Origin: Pseudomonas sp. CFII64
Lineage (GTDB): Bacteria > Pseudomonadota > Gammaproteobacteria > Pseudomonadales > Pseudomonadaceae
DNA: 64,000 nt
Reading direction: 5' to 3'
NCBI RefSeq assembly: GCF_000416235.1
Contig: NZ_ATLO01000035.1
Location: forward strand, 62,001-126,000
The translations under genes were made by a program, and so were the position numbers. The notes below the pieces were generated by a model. That model was not told the DNA's origin and searched no databases. It was given only the letters and a program-made list of their open reading frames with translations. Shown piece by piece: positions 1-7,000 of the stretch; within the stretch, counting starts at the first letter, position 1, and each line of letters starts with the position of its first letter.

Positions 1-513
1 GGCGTCCATCAGCTCCAGGGATTTCTGCGCGCTGCGCGGCGGCGTGTCGCGACCGTCGAGGAACGCGTGCAGGTAGATTTTTTCAGCGCCGCGCTGGGCG
101 GCCAGTTCAGCCATGGCCACCAGGTGGTCCTGATGGCTGTGAACGCCGCCGTCGGAGAGCAGGCCGAGAATATGCACGGCCTTGCCCGCGCCAACCGCTT
201 TGTCCACGGCGGTGCAGATGGTCGGGTTGGTGAAGAAATCGCCATCACGGATCGATTTGGTCACCCGGGTGAAATCCTGATACACCACGCGGCCGGCACC
301 GAGGTTCATGTGCCCGACTTCAGAGTTGCCCATCTGCCCGTCCGGCAAACCGACGTCCATGCCCGAGCCGGAAATCAGGCCGTTGGGCATGGTCTTGTAC
401 AAGCGGTCCATGACCGGCATTTTGGCGGCCAGAATGGCGTTGCCTTCGCGGTGCTCGCTGTGTCCGAAGCCGTCCAGAATGATCAGGACCAAAGGTTTTG
501 GCGTGGTAGTCAT
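1..513 (-). CDS. gpmI: 2,3-bisphosphoglycerate-independent phosphoglycerate mutase, N-terminal part (cut by window edge)
   Basis: Interconverts 3- and 2-phosphoglycerate in glycolysis/gluconeogenesis as a cytoplasmic, Mn-dependent alkaline-phosphatase-superfamily enzyme. Only the first 171 codons lie in the window; the reading frame is open to base 1. The N-terminus reads MTTTPKPLVLIILDGFG, the metal-binding Asp motif, followed by GNSEVGH with the phosphorylated Ser, then GRVVYQDFTRV and HILGLLSDGGVHSHQDH, the usual iPGM order. It is divergent from the rhodanese-grxC-secB genes, the normal Pseudomonas arrangement. The full-length protein would be about 510 residues. Nothing is unusual in the visible part. 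Confidence 0.96.
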   Translation of the reverse strand, partial: MTTTPKPLVLIILDGFGHSEHREGNAILAAKMPVMDRLYKTMPNGLISGSGMDVGLPDGQMGNSEVGHMNLGAGRVVYQDFTRVTKSIRDGDFFTNPTICTAVDKAVGAGKAVHILGLLSDGGVHSHQDHLVAMAELAAQRGAEKIYLHAFLDGRDTPPRSAQKSLELMDA

Positions 514-660
514 AGATCCCACTCGTGGCTGATGAAGTTAAATTAAAAAAGGATCGGCATTTTAGGGGCTGTTGTTGTTCAATTGCGAGCCGCGTTGCCG
601 GGTCCAATCCTGTGCGCAAGGCATTAAAGGTGCTCAAAACGTGTCAGCGCCGTACGGGCT

Positions 661-688
661 TTGGCCGATCTTGGGTGCTGTGTATACT
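661..688 (+). promoter_or_regulatory. Sigma-70-type promoter for the rhodanese-grxC-secB genes
   Basis: A TTGGCC box (661-666) and a TATACT box (683-688) are 16 bp apart, 32 bp before the start codon at 721. The -10 box is near consensus, the -35 box is moderate. Placement in the gpmI divergent gap fits; the transcription start is not proven. Confidence 0.5.
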
Positions 689-720
689 GGCCGACATTTT
701 AACGCCCCTGGAACCTACCG

Positions 721-1134
721 ATGGTTGATCACCTGATTGCATTTGCCACGAACCACTATTTGATCACTGGCGCCTTCGTCATCCTGCTGGCGTTGCTGAT
801 CGCCTACGAGATGAGCAAAGGCGGTCGCAGCCTGAGCACGCGTGAGCTCACGGCGCTGGTCAACAGTGATCAGGGTGTAGTCATCGACGTCCGTTCGACC
901 AAGGATTACGCGGCGGGCCACATCGTCGGCGCGCTGAGTTTCCCTCAGGACAAAATCCTGACCCGCACCGCCGAGCTTGAAAAGCACAAGGCCAAGACCC
1001 TGATCATCGTGGATGCCCACGGCCAGCACGCCGGCACCACTGCTCGCGAGCTGCTCAAATCGGGTTTCACCGCAGCCAAACTGTCGGGCGGCGTTTCCAG
1101 CTGGCGCGCAGACAATCTTCCTTTGGTGAAATGA
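721..1134 (+). CDS. Membrane-anchored rhodanese-like domain protein (YibN type) lacking the catalytic Cys
   Basis: 137 residues. An N-terminal transmembrane segment (about residues 14-30) is followed by a single rhodanese domain with the conserved IDVRSTKDYAAGHIVGA stretch. In rhodaneses the active-site loop carries Cys as C-x-x-G-x-x; here the loop reads VDAHGQHAG, with Asp98 where the Cys is expected. Sulfur transfer by this residue is therefore unlikely and a binding or scaffold role is more plausible (inference). It lies 1 bp upstream of grxC and 42 bp further from secB, as yibN does in enterobacteria, so co-transcription is likely. Confidence 0.85.
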   Translation: MVDHLIAFATNHYLITGAFVILLALLIAYEMSKGGRSLSTRELTALVNSDQGVVIDVRSTKDYAAGHIVGALSFPQDKILTRTAELEKHKAKTLIIVDAHGQHAGTTARELLKSGFTAAKLSGGVSSWRADNLPLVK

Positions 1135-1135
1135 A

Positions 1136-1390
1136 ATGGCAGAAGTCATCGTCTATTCCAGCGATTATTGCCCTTATTGCATTCGCGCCAAGCAATTGCT
1201 GCAGAGCAAGAGCGTGGCATTCGAAGAAATCAGAGTCGATGGCAAGCCGCAAGTTCGCGCCGACATGGTGAAGAAGGCCGGTCGTACCTCGGTACCGCAG
1301 ATCTGGATCGGTTCGACCCATGTCGGTGGATGCGATGAACTCTTTGCCCTGGAGCGCGCCGGCAAGCTCGACGCGCTGCTGACAGCCTGA
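1136..1390 (+). CDS. grxC: Glutaredoxin 3
   Basis: 84-residue cytoplasmic thiol-disulfide oxidoreductase reduced by glutathione. The CPYC active site is at residues 12-15, with the later TSVPQIWIG cis-Pro motif and the GGCDEL glutathione-binding motif. Its length matches GrxC. It starts one base after the rhodanese-like gene stops and is followed by secB, a conserved gammaproteobacterial order. Confidence 0.95.
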   Translation: MAEVIVYSSDYCPYCIRAKQLLQSKSVAFEEIRVDGKPQVRADMVKKAGRTSVPQIWIGSTHVGGCDELFALERAGKLDALLTA

Positions 1391-1431
1391 TTCCAAACCC
1401 TACTAGACCCTAAAAGTAAGAAGGATCTGAG

Positions 1432-1920
1432 ATGACTGATCAACCGACCAACGGCACCGTTGCCAACGAAGAAGACGCACCGCAATTCTCGTTGCAGCGC
1501 ATTTATGTTCGCGACCTGTCGTTCGAAGCACCGAAAAGCCCGGCGATTTTCCGTCAAGAGTGGACGCCTACCGTCAGCCTTGACCTGAACACCCGTCAGA
1601 AAGCACTGGAAGGCGATTTCTACGAAGTCGTGCTGACCTTGTCCGTTACCGTGAACAACGGCGACGAAGTGGCCTTCATCGTTGAAGTCCAGCAAGCCGG
1701 TATCTTCCTGATCAAGGGTCTGGATCAGGGCGCAATGAGCCACACATTGGGCGCGTTCTGCCCGAACATCCTGTTCCCGTATGCTCGCGAAACCATCGAC
1801 AGCCTGGTTGTCCGTGGCTCGTTCCCGGCGCTGATGCTGGCTCCGGTGAACTTCGATGCCTTGTACGCGCAAGAGCTGCAGCGCATGCAGGAAGCTGGCG
1901 AAACACCTACTGTTCAGTAA
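1432..1920 (+). CDS. secB: Protein-export chaperone SecB
   Basis: 162 residues, close to the usual 155-165. SecB is a cytosolic tetrameric chaperone that keeps preproteins unfolded and delivers them to SecA. Recognisable segments are FSLQRIYVRDLSFEAPKSP near the N-terminus and the C-terminal FCPNILFPYARE block with PALMLAPVNF. A good Shine-Dalgarno (AAGAAGGA) precedes the ATG. A Rho-independent terminator follows at 1941, so secB is the last gene of the unit. Confidence 0.97.
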   Translation: MTDQPTNGTVANEEDAPQFSLQRIYVRDLSFEAPKSPAIFRQEWTPTVSLDLNTRQKALEGDFYEVVLTLSVTVNNGDEVAFIVEVQQAGIFLIKGLDQGAMSHTLGAFCPNILFPYARETIDSLVVRGSFPALMLAPVNFDALYAQELQRMQEAGETPTVQ

Positions 1921-1937
1921 GTGTTGCTGCTGGACTG

Positions 1938-1967
1938 AAAAAGCGCCTTTCGGGGCGCTTTTTTTTG
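1938..1967 (+). terminator. Rho-independent terminator after secB
   Basis: Stem AAGCGCC (1941-1947) pairs with GGCGCTT (1954-1960), followed by a T run and preceded by A residues. Confidence 0.85.
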
Positions 1968-1990
1968 GGACCGTTTAGCCGCCCCCGGCC

Positions 1991-2087
1991 CGTAATTGGA
2001 CCGGCTTTAGCCGGGAGATGGACATTGTCGACGAAACAGGCGCAGTGACTGCACTGCCTTCCTCCCGGCTGAAGCCGGTCCTACGGG
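1991..2087. repeat. REPIN: two inverted REP palindromes
   Basis: The left element (TTGGACCGGCTTTAGCCGGGAG) and the right element (CTCCCGGCTGAAGCCGGTCCTA) face each other around about 40 bp of unrelated sequence. Each arm is itself a short hairpin (CCGGCTTTAGCCGG type). The same design recurs about ten times in the window. It sits between the convergent secB and trmL genes. Confidence 0.8.
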
Positions 2088-2094
2088 ATTTGGG

Positions 2095-2550
2095 CTATTT
2101 AAACCCCAACTGCCGCCACGCTTCATACACCGCCACGGCAACGGTGTTGGACAGGTTCAGGCTGCGGCAGCCTTCGCGCATGGGCAAACGCAGACGCTGG
2201 TCGCTGTCCAGGGCGTCAAGGACTTCCGGAGGCAGGCCGCGGCTCTCGGGGCCGAAGATGAACGCGTCACCGTCTTCGAAGCGCGCGTCATGAAAGGGCC
2301 GCGAGCCTTTTGTGGTAAAAGCGAACAGGCGTGGATGACCAATGCTTTCCAGGCAGCTGGCCAGATCGGCGTGGGTCTGCAAAGTGGCGTACTCGTGGTA
2401 ATCGAGGCCCGCCCGGCGCAGGCGTTTGTCATCCAGCTCGAAGCCCAGGGGCTCGATCAAATGCAGGGTGCTGCCGGTGTTGGCGCACAGCCTGATGACG
2501 TTGCCGGTATTCGGCGGAATTTCTGGTTGAAAAAGGATGACGTGAAACAT
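2095..2550 (-). CDS. trmL: tRNA (cytidine(34)-2'-O)-methyltransferase
   Basis: 151 residues. A SPOUT-class methyltransferase that modifies the wobble position of tRNA-Leu isoacceptors using SAM. Start MFHVILFQPEIPPNTGN; knot motifs FGPESRGLP and the C-terminal RLPMREGCRSLNLSNTVAV are present. A longer in-frame extension to 2805 exists, but the family starts at this Met and a GGAG lies 7 bp upstream. The start codon overlaps, on the opposite strand, the ATG of the gene at 2549. Confidence 0.93.
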   Translation of the reverse strand: MFHVILFQPEIPPNTGNVIRLCANTGSTLHLIEPLGFELDDKRLRRAGLDYHEYATLQTHADLASCLESIGHPRLFAFTTKGSRPFHDARFEDGDAFIFGPESRGLPPEVLDALDSDQRLRLPMREGCRSLNLSNTVAVAVYEAWRQLGFK

Positions 2551-2989
2551 GCACGGCTCCGAACTTAAGGACGGGGTGCATTCTACCCCCGAAGAGGACC
2601 CGCGACCGAAGCTATGGCCGCGTGTTCTTGGTTCGCTGGCAATTGTCGGCTTGATGGTGGGGCTGATGATCGGCCGCCTGACCGAGCCCGACCCTCTCGA
2701 ACTGCTGCAAATCGAAGAACTCCCGAGCGGCCTTGTGCTGTGGTTCAACCAGGAACCGCACGTGGTGAGCGAACAGGTCGACGGGGCGGTGGCGTTACGC
2801 TTCACGGCGAAAGGACAGCCATGGCGTGGTCAATTGCAACTCGATGGGAAAGTCGTGCGCTGGAAGCTGGAGCGAAAAGGGGGGGATTTGCTGCTGAACC
2901 TGCTGGCGGCCCGTCCGCTGCACGGTGACTTGCGCGGTGCGGAGCTGGACGGGCGCTGGAGACTGGAGGTCAGTCTCCGAGAGAAATAA
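2549..2989 (+). CDS. Small single-pass membrane protein of unknown function
   Basis: 146 residues if it starts at the ATG 2549. One transmembrane segment lies at about residues 27-45 (rich in L, V, G and M), after a charged cytoplasmic tail; the remaining 100 residues are soluble, probably periplasmic. I recognise it only as a conserved Pseudomonas hypothetical found next to trmL. The start is uncertain. ATG 2549 overlaps the divergent trmL start codon (shared CATG), while GTG at 2576 has AAGGA about 6 bp upstream and would give a 137-residue protein with the membrane segment intact. Confidence 0.7.
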   Translation: MHGSELKDGVHSTPEEDPRPKLWPRVLGSLAIVGLMVGLMIGRLTEPDPLELLQIEELPSGLVLWFNQEPHVVSEQVDGAVALRFTAKGQPWRGQLQLDGKVVRWKLERKGGDLLLNLLAARPLHGDLRGAELDGRWRLEVSLREK

Positions 2990-3933
2990 AAGAGGGGAAT
3001 CCCCGGCCTGCCTGTACCAAGGTCCCCAAAACTGGTGATACGTAACCTATAGCAGAGGTCGTGCCAGTTTTTTGATTTTTGCAAAAAACAATCTGCTGTC
3101 TCCGCCTGAGGTCGCCCAATGCCCTGTTATTTCGGGCCTTTACGGCGTCGAAGTAAATCTCAATAGCGTGCGTTCAGCCCGGATTCAGCTCGTTGCTGAT
3201 CCATGTAGCGGCGATAACGGATCAGCCATTACGCATCGTTGCGGTGCATGGAGCGCTTTGATGCACCTTTGTGAATGCGCGGGAGCCTGTTTCATGTTTG
3301 TGGCTCTGGACGACGCAAGCCCTCGCCAACGACAGGTGGCCGACATCCCGACAGCGATTTTGTTCATCGGCCGGTATCCCGATCTGCCGAAAGCGGCTGC
3401 AAAAATCCGGATTTCAGGTCGTTCTTAAGCCATTCTTAAATTTTTTTTCAGCTTTATATTTCAGTCCGACCTAAGGCGGTGGCAATTGTCACAATTGCGG
3501 CTACTGAGGTGTATCTCCCGTGTATCAAGGGCTTCAGCCAGTTTCAACGAGGTGTAATGGTCGGGATACGGTGACTGGATAGTCGGATTTAAGCCGTTTG
3601 CCAGGTCCGAATGCGTTTCTCCGACCAGCGGTCATGAAATAAATTTTGGGAATTAGCTTTGCAGGTCGATACACTCCTCGACGGACGGAATCGACACGGC
3701 TTGTGACATATATCTGATAGATCTAAAAGGATGAATATTAATTCTTTTTAGATTTTAGAAATGTTCACTACCCTGCTGACCACCGACACACGCGGCCTAG
3801 TCATTTAGTCTTGAGGCGCCCGGTAACCATTGACTCACCGAGTCGGGTCTGGCGCTAATCGCGCATCCCTGAGTTAGAGCACTTCGGTGCCAGCATCAGG
3901 GATTACAAAAATTAGATTCACGAGGAGCGAAAC
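2990..3933. other. Gene-free stretch of 944 bp with several perfect hairpins
   Basis: No convincing gene: the open frame at 3072-3428 (118 codons) has Cys-rich, low-complexity composition and no family look. Visible structure includes AAAACTGG (3028-3035) pairing with CCAGTTTT (3064-3071), followed by T-rich sequence and possibly ending the 2549 transcript. GCTGATCC (3195-3202) pairs with GGATCAGC (3219-3226), and GGTGCAT (3243-3249) with ATGCACC (3261-3267). From 3430 to 3800 the DNA becomes AT-rich, as expected for the upstream region of the porin gene. A structured small RNA at 3.2 kb is possible but unproven. Confidence 0.45.
3865..3903 (+). promoter_or_regulatory. Nested hairpin in the 5' leader of the porin gene
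   Basis: Outer arms ATCCCTGA (3865-3872) and TCAGGGAT (3896-3903) are perfect. They enclose an inner stem GCAC-TTCG-GTGC (3879-3890) capped by the very stable UUCG tetraloop. It ends 30 bp before the porin start codon and has no T run, so it looks like an mRNA-leader structure (stability or regulation) rather than a terminator. Confidence 0.5.
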
Positions 3934-5283
3934 ATGAAGAAGTCCACCCTGGCCCTGGCCGTCACCGTTGCTGCATTGGCGCAACAAGCCGGTGCCGCTG
4001 GTTTCATTGAAGACAGCAAAGCGTCCGTAAGTTCGCGGACCATGTATTTCGATAACGATCTGCGTGAAGGCCGTCGTGCTTCTGACCAGCGCGAAACCGC
4101 TACCGGTCTGAAGTTCGATTACCTGTCGGGCTTTACCCAAGGCACCGTCGGTTTTGGTCTCGACCTGCAAGCGCTGGTGGGCATTCACCTCGGCGGCGGC
4201 ATTGACCACCACACCACTTCGACTACCAACAGTTTCTTCCCTACCGACACTGACGGTAGCTCGGTAGACAACTGGAGCCGTGTGGGCGGTAACCTCAAGG
4301 CTCGCTTCTCGAAAACCGAACTGCGTGCCGGTAACGCATTGGCACCTAACCTGCCAATCCTGGTTTCCAACGATGGCCGTTTGCTGCCAACCGCTTATGA
4401 AGGCGGCGTTGTGACTTCCAAGGAAATCGACAACGTTACCCTGACTGGCGGTCAACTGACTCAGTCGGCTGGTCGTGCTACCAGTAACTGGAGCGACCTG
4501 TCGGTCAACGGCGGTACTAAAGGCAGCGACCAGTTCCGTTTCGCGGGCGGCGACTGGAAAGTCACCAAAGACCTGACCTTGCAGTACTACTACGCGAACC
4601 TGGAAAACTACTACAAGCAGCACTTCCTGGGCTTGGTACACGTTCTGCCAATCGCTGATGACCAGTCGTTCAAGACTGACCTGCGTTACTTCAACAGCAG
4701 CTCCGACGGCAAAAACGGCGACACTGGTTACGCGTTCAACAACAACAGCGGTTATGCCAAGAACCCGGGCGAAGTTGATAACCAGACCTGGTCTGCCATG
4801 TTCACCTACACCTTGGGTGGCAGTGCATTCCTGATCGGTCACCAACAAGTGGGCGATGACGGCGGCATGGTGTTCCTGAACCAGGGTAGCGTCGTAAACG
4901 GTCGCAACCGTAACGAAGGTAACGGCGGTTCCAGCGTTTACCTGTTCACCGACTCCATGGTCAACAGCTTCACCCGCGCCGGTGAAAACACGACTTTCGG
5001 TCAGTACTCCTATGACTTCGCACGTCTGGGCGTCCCAGGCCTGAAAGCCGCAGTTGCTTACCTGCACGCCGAAGACATCAAAGGCACTGGCGCTGTAGCC
5101 GGTCGTGAATTCTCCGAGTGGGAACGCGACGTGCGTGTTGACTACGTGATCCAGAGCGGCCCGCTCAAGGGTTTCGGCACCACAGTTCGTCACGGTTCGT
5201 ACCGCGCCGATGCTGACCTGAACAACTCTTCCAACACCGATCAGACTCGTGTGATCTTCAACTACACCTACGCTTTCAAATAA
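3934..5283 (+). CDS. oprE: OprD-family outer-membrane porin, probably OprE
   Basis: 449 residues. The cleaved signal peptide ends at about residue 21 (hydrophobic core ALAVTVAALA, then AGAA). The mature part opens GFIEDSKASVSSRTMYFDNDLR, typical of OprD/OprE proteins, and continues as alternating amphipathic strands to a terminal aromatic YTYAFK, the outer-membrane sorting signal. It would form a substrate-selective beta-barrel channel. The OprE assignment rests on sequence feel and on proximity to the spu locus, where oprE lies in P. aeruginosa (from memory). Substrate unknown. AGGAG lies 8 bp upstream of the ATG and a terminator follows. Confidence 0.88.
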   Translation: MKKSTLALAVTVAALAQQAGAAGFIEDSKASVSSRTMYFDNDLREGRRASDQRETATGLKFDYLSGFTQGTVGFGLDLQALVGIHLGGGIDHHTTSTTNSFFPTDTDGSSVDNWSRVGGNLKARFSKTELRAGNALAPNLPILVSNDGRLLPTAYEGGVVTSKEIDNVTLTGGQLTQSAGRATSNWSDLSVNGGTKGSDQFRFAGGDWKVTKDLTLQYYYANLENYYKQHFLGLVHVLPIADDQSFKTDLRYFNSSSDGKNGDTGYAFNNNSGYAKNPGEVDNQTWSAMFTYTLGGSAFLIGHQQVGDDGGMVFLNQGSVVNGRNRNEGNGGSSVYLFTDSMVNSFTRAGENTTFGQYSYDFARLGVPGLKAAVAYLHAEDIKGTGAVAGREFSEWERDVRVDYVIQSGPLKGFGTTVRHGSYRADADLNNSSNTDQTRVIFNYTYAFK

Positions 5284-5314
5284 GCCTGGTGGTTTGACTG
5301 GTTGAGTTGAAAAG

Positions 5315-5342
5315 GAACCCCGCCTCGTGCGGGGTTCTTTTT
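5315..5342 (+). terminator. Rho-independent terminator after the porin gene
   Basis: GAACCCCGC (5315-5323) pairs perfectly with GCGGGGTTC (5329-5337) around a 5-base loop, followed by TTTTT. Confidence 0.9.
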
Positions 5343-5466
5343 GCCTGGAATTTTATATTTCTTTTAGTGCTATATAAATCGTTATCTATTCTTTTTATTC
5401 CGCTTCGCAGTCGGGCACTGTGTGCTGAACTCAGCTATCCACTTCGGCAAACAAGGAGCAACACCC

Positions 5467-6105
5467 ATGAGCCTGCGACTTGGCGACATCGCCCCTGATT
5501 TTGAACAGGAATCCAGCGAAGGCCGTATTTCCTTCCATGACTGGCTGGGCAGCAGCTGGGGAGTGTTGTTCTCCCACCCGGCCGACTTCACCCCGGTCTG
5601 CACCACCGAATTGGGCTTCACTGCCAAGTTGAAAGACGAGTTCGAAAAGCGCGGTGTCAAGGCCATTGCCCTGTCGGTGGACCCGGTCGACTCGCACATC
5701 AAGTGGATCGACGACATCAACACCACGCAAAACACCCTGGTCAACTTCCCGATCCTGGCTGACGCCGATCGCAAGGTGTCCGACCTGTACGACCTGATTC
5801 ACCCTAACGCCAATGACACGCTGACCGTGCGTTCCCTGTTCGTGATCGATCCGAACAAGAAGATTCGCCTGACCATCACCTATCCGGCCAGCACCGGGCG
5901 CAATTTCCACGAAATCCTGCGGGTCATCGACTCCTTGCAGCTGACCGACAACTACAAGGTCGCCACGCCCGCCAACTGGGTGGACGGTGATGAGGTAGTG
6001 ATCGTGCCGTCGCTCAAGGATGAAGACGAGATCAAGCAACGCTTCCCTAAAGGCTACAGGGCCGTCACGCCTTACCTGCGCCTGACACCGCAACCCAATC
6101 GCTGA
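5467..6105 (+). CDS. lsfA: 1-Cys peroxiredoxin, LsfA type
   Basis: 212 residues, Prx6 subfamily. The peroxidatic Cys45 lies in SHPADFTPVCTTELG, and there is no C-terminal resolving Cys; the long C-terminal domain (RAVTPYLRLTPQP) is typical of 1-Cys peroxiredoxins. LsfA proteins reduce peroxides and are induced by sulfate starvation in Pseudomonas, which fits the ssu genes downstream. The chosen ATG has AAGGAG about 9 bp upstream. A strong terminator at 6139 and the repeat array separate it from ssuA, so it is probably an independent transcript. Confidence 0.93.
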   Translation: MSLRLGDIAPDFEQESSEGRISFHDWLGSSWGVLFSHPADFTPVCTTELGFTAKLKDEFEKRGVKAIALSVDPVDSHIKWIDDINTTQNTLVNFPILADADRKVSDLYDLIHPNANDTLTVRSLFVIDPNKKIRLTITYPASTGRNFHEILRVIDSLQLTDNYKVATPANWVDGDEVVIVPSLKDEDEIKQRFPKGYRAVTPYLRLTPQPNR

Positions 6106-6138
6106 TTTACCCTTTCCACGACAAGCAGGGGTTAGTTT

Positions 6139-6163
6139 GGGCCGATTCGTCGGCCCTTTTTTT
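6139..6163 (+). terminator. Rho-independent terminator after lsfA
   Basis: A perfect 7-bp stem GGGCCGA/TCGGCCC with a TTCG loop is followed by seven T. It should insulate lsfA from the ssu genes. Confidence 0.93.
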
Positions 6164-6186
6164 ATGCCTGAAATTTGCCCCGAGCC

Positions 6187-6820
6187 GGTAGGAGGGGACT
6201 TGTCCCCGAAGAGGCCCGTACAGGCAAGGAAGATCTGAATGGTCTGCACGGACGCCTCCCCGGACAAGTCCGGTCCTGCCGAGCAACACAGCCCGGTAGG
6301 AGGGGACTTGTCCCCGAAGAGGCCCGTACAGGCAAGGAAGATCTGAATGGTCTGCACCGACGCCTTCCCGGACAAGTCCGGTCCTACCGATCAATACAGC
6401 CCGGTAGGAGGGGACTTGTCCCCGAAGGCGCCAGTGCAGGCGAGGGACATCTGGTTGTGTACACGGACGCCTCCCCGGACAAGTCCGGTCCTGCCGAGCA
6501 ACACAGCCCGGTAGGAGGGGACTTGTCCCCGAAGGCGCCAGTGCAGGCGAGGGACATCTGGTTGTGTACACGGACGCCTCCCCGGACAAGTCCGGTCCTG
6601 CCGAGCAACACAGCCCGGTAGGAGGGGACTTGTCCCCGAAGGCGCCAGTGCAGGCGAGGGACATCTGGTTGTGTACACGGACGCCTCCCCGGACAAGTCC
6701 GGTCCTGCCGAGCAACACAGCCCGGTAGGAGGGGACTTGTCCCCGAAGGCGCCAGTGCAGGCGAGGGACATCTGGTTGTGTACACGGACGCCTCCCCGGA
6801 CAAGTCCGGTCCTGCCGAGA
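6187..6820. repeat. Six tandem 107/108-bp repeats with paired palindromes
   Basis: Units begin at 6187, 6295, 6403, 6510, 6617 and 6724. Each contains the palindrome GGGGACTTGTCCCC and, about 70 bp later, CCGGACAAGTCCGG, so every unit is a REP-like inverted pair. Two unit types exist: the first two carry AGAGGCCCGTACAGG (108 bp), the last four carry AGGCGCCAGTGCAGG (107 bp) and are nearly identical to each other, which indicates recent tandem amplification. Open frames run through the array on both strands, but they only reflect the repeat and are not genes. The array fills the lsfA-ssuA gap, where other pseudomonads carry ssuE (from memory). Confidence 0.93.
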
Positions 6821-7000
6821 GTCGAGATATTTCTTTAAGGAATAACCAAATGAAAAAATGAGATTTATAGATATAAAAAACTGCTGTTAAGGTCACTGCG
6901 TGCTGGCGTGATTGCCAGCGAACGAATTGTCGTCAAACGCCTTACTCGCCCGCCATCGGGCAAGCAGGTGCCATTCATGAATCAGCAAAGGAGAGCGCCA
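6821..7000 (+). promoter_or_regulatory. AT-rich upstream region of the ssu genes
   Basis: After the repeats the sequence turns AT-rich (6830-6890), the likely promoter zone for ssuACBF. An inverted repeat GCTGGC/GCCAGC (6902-6907 and 6914-6919) and another, GCCCG-CCAT-CGGGC, near 6949 lie downstream. A CysB or SfnR-type activator would be expected for such genes, but I cannot identify a binding site. Confidence 0.35.

Noticed and set aside
3072..3428. 118-codon frame in the gap before the porin gene
   Set aside because: No family resemblance, poor Shine-Dalgarno, and composition unlike the neighbouring genes.
6187..6820. CRISPR array
   Set aside because: Repeat and spacer are not distinguishable: the whole 107-bp unit is repeated, spacers are not unique, and no cas genes are present.
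6107..6896. Several overlapping open frames of 100-200 codons on both strands across 6.1-6.9 kb
   Set aside because: They run through the six tandem repeats; frames stay open only because the repeat lacks stops, and the proteins are just the repeat translated.
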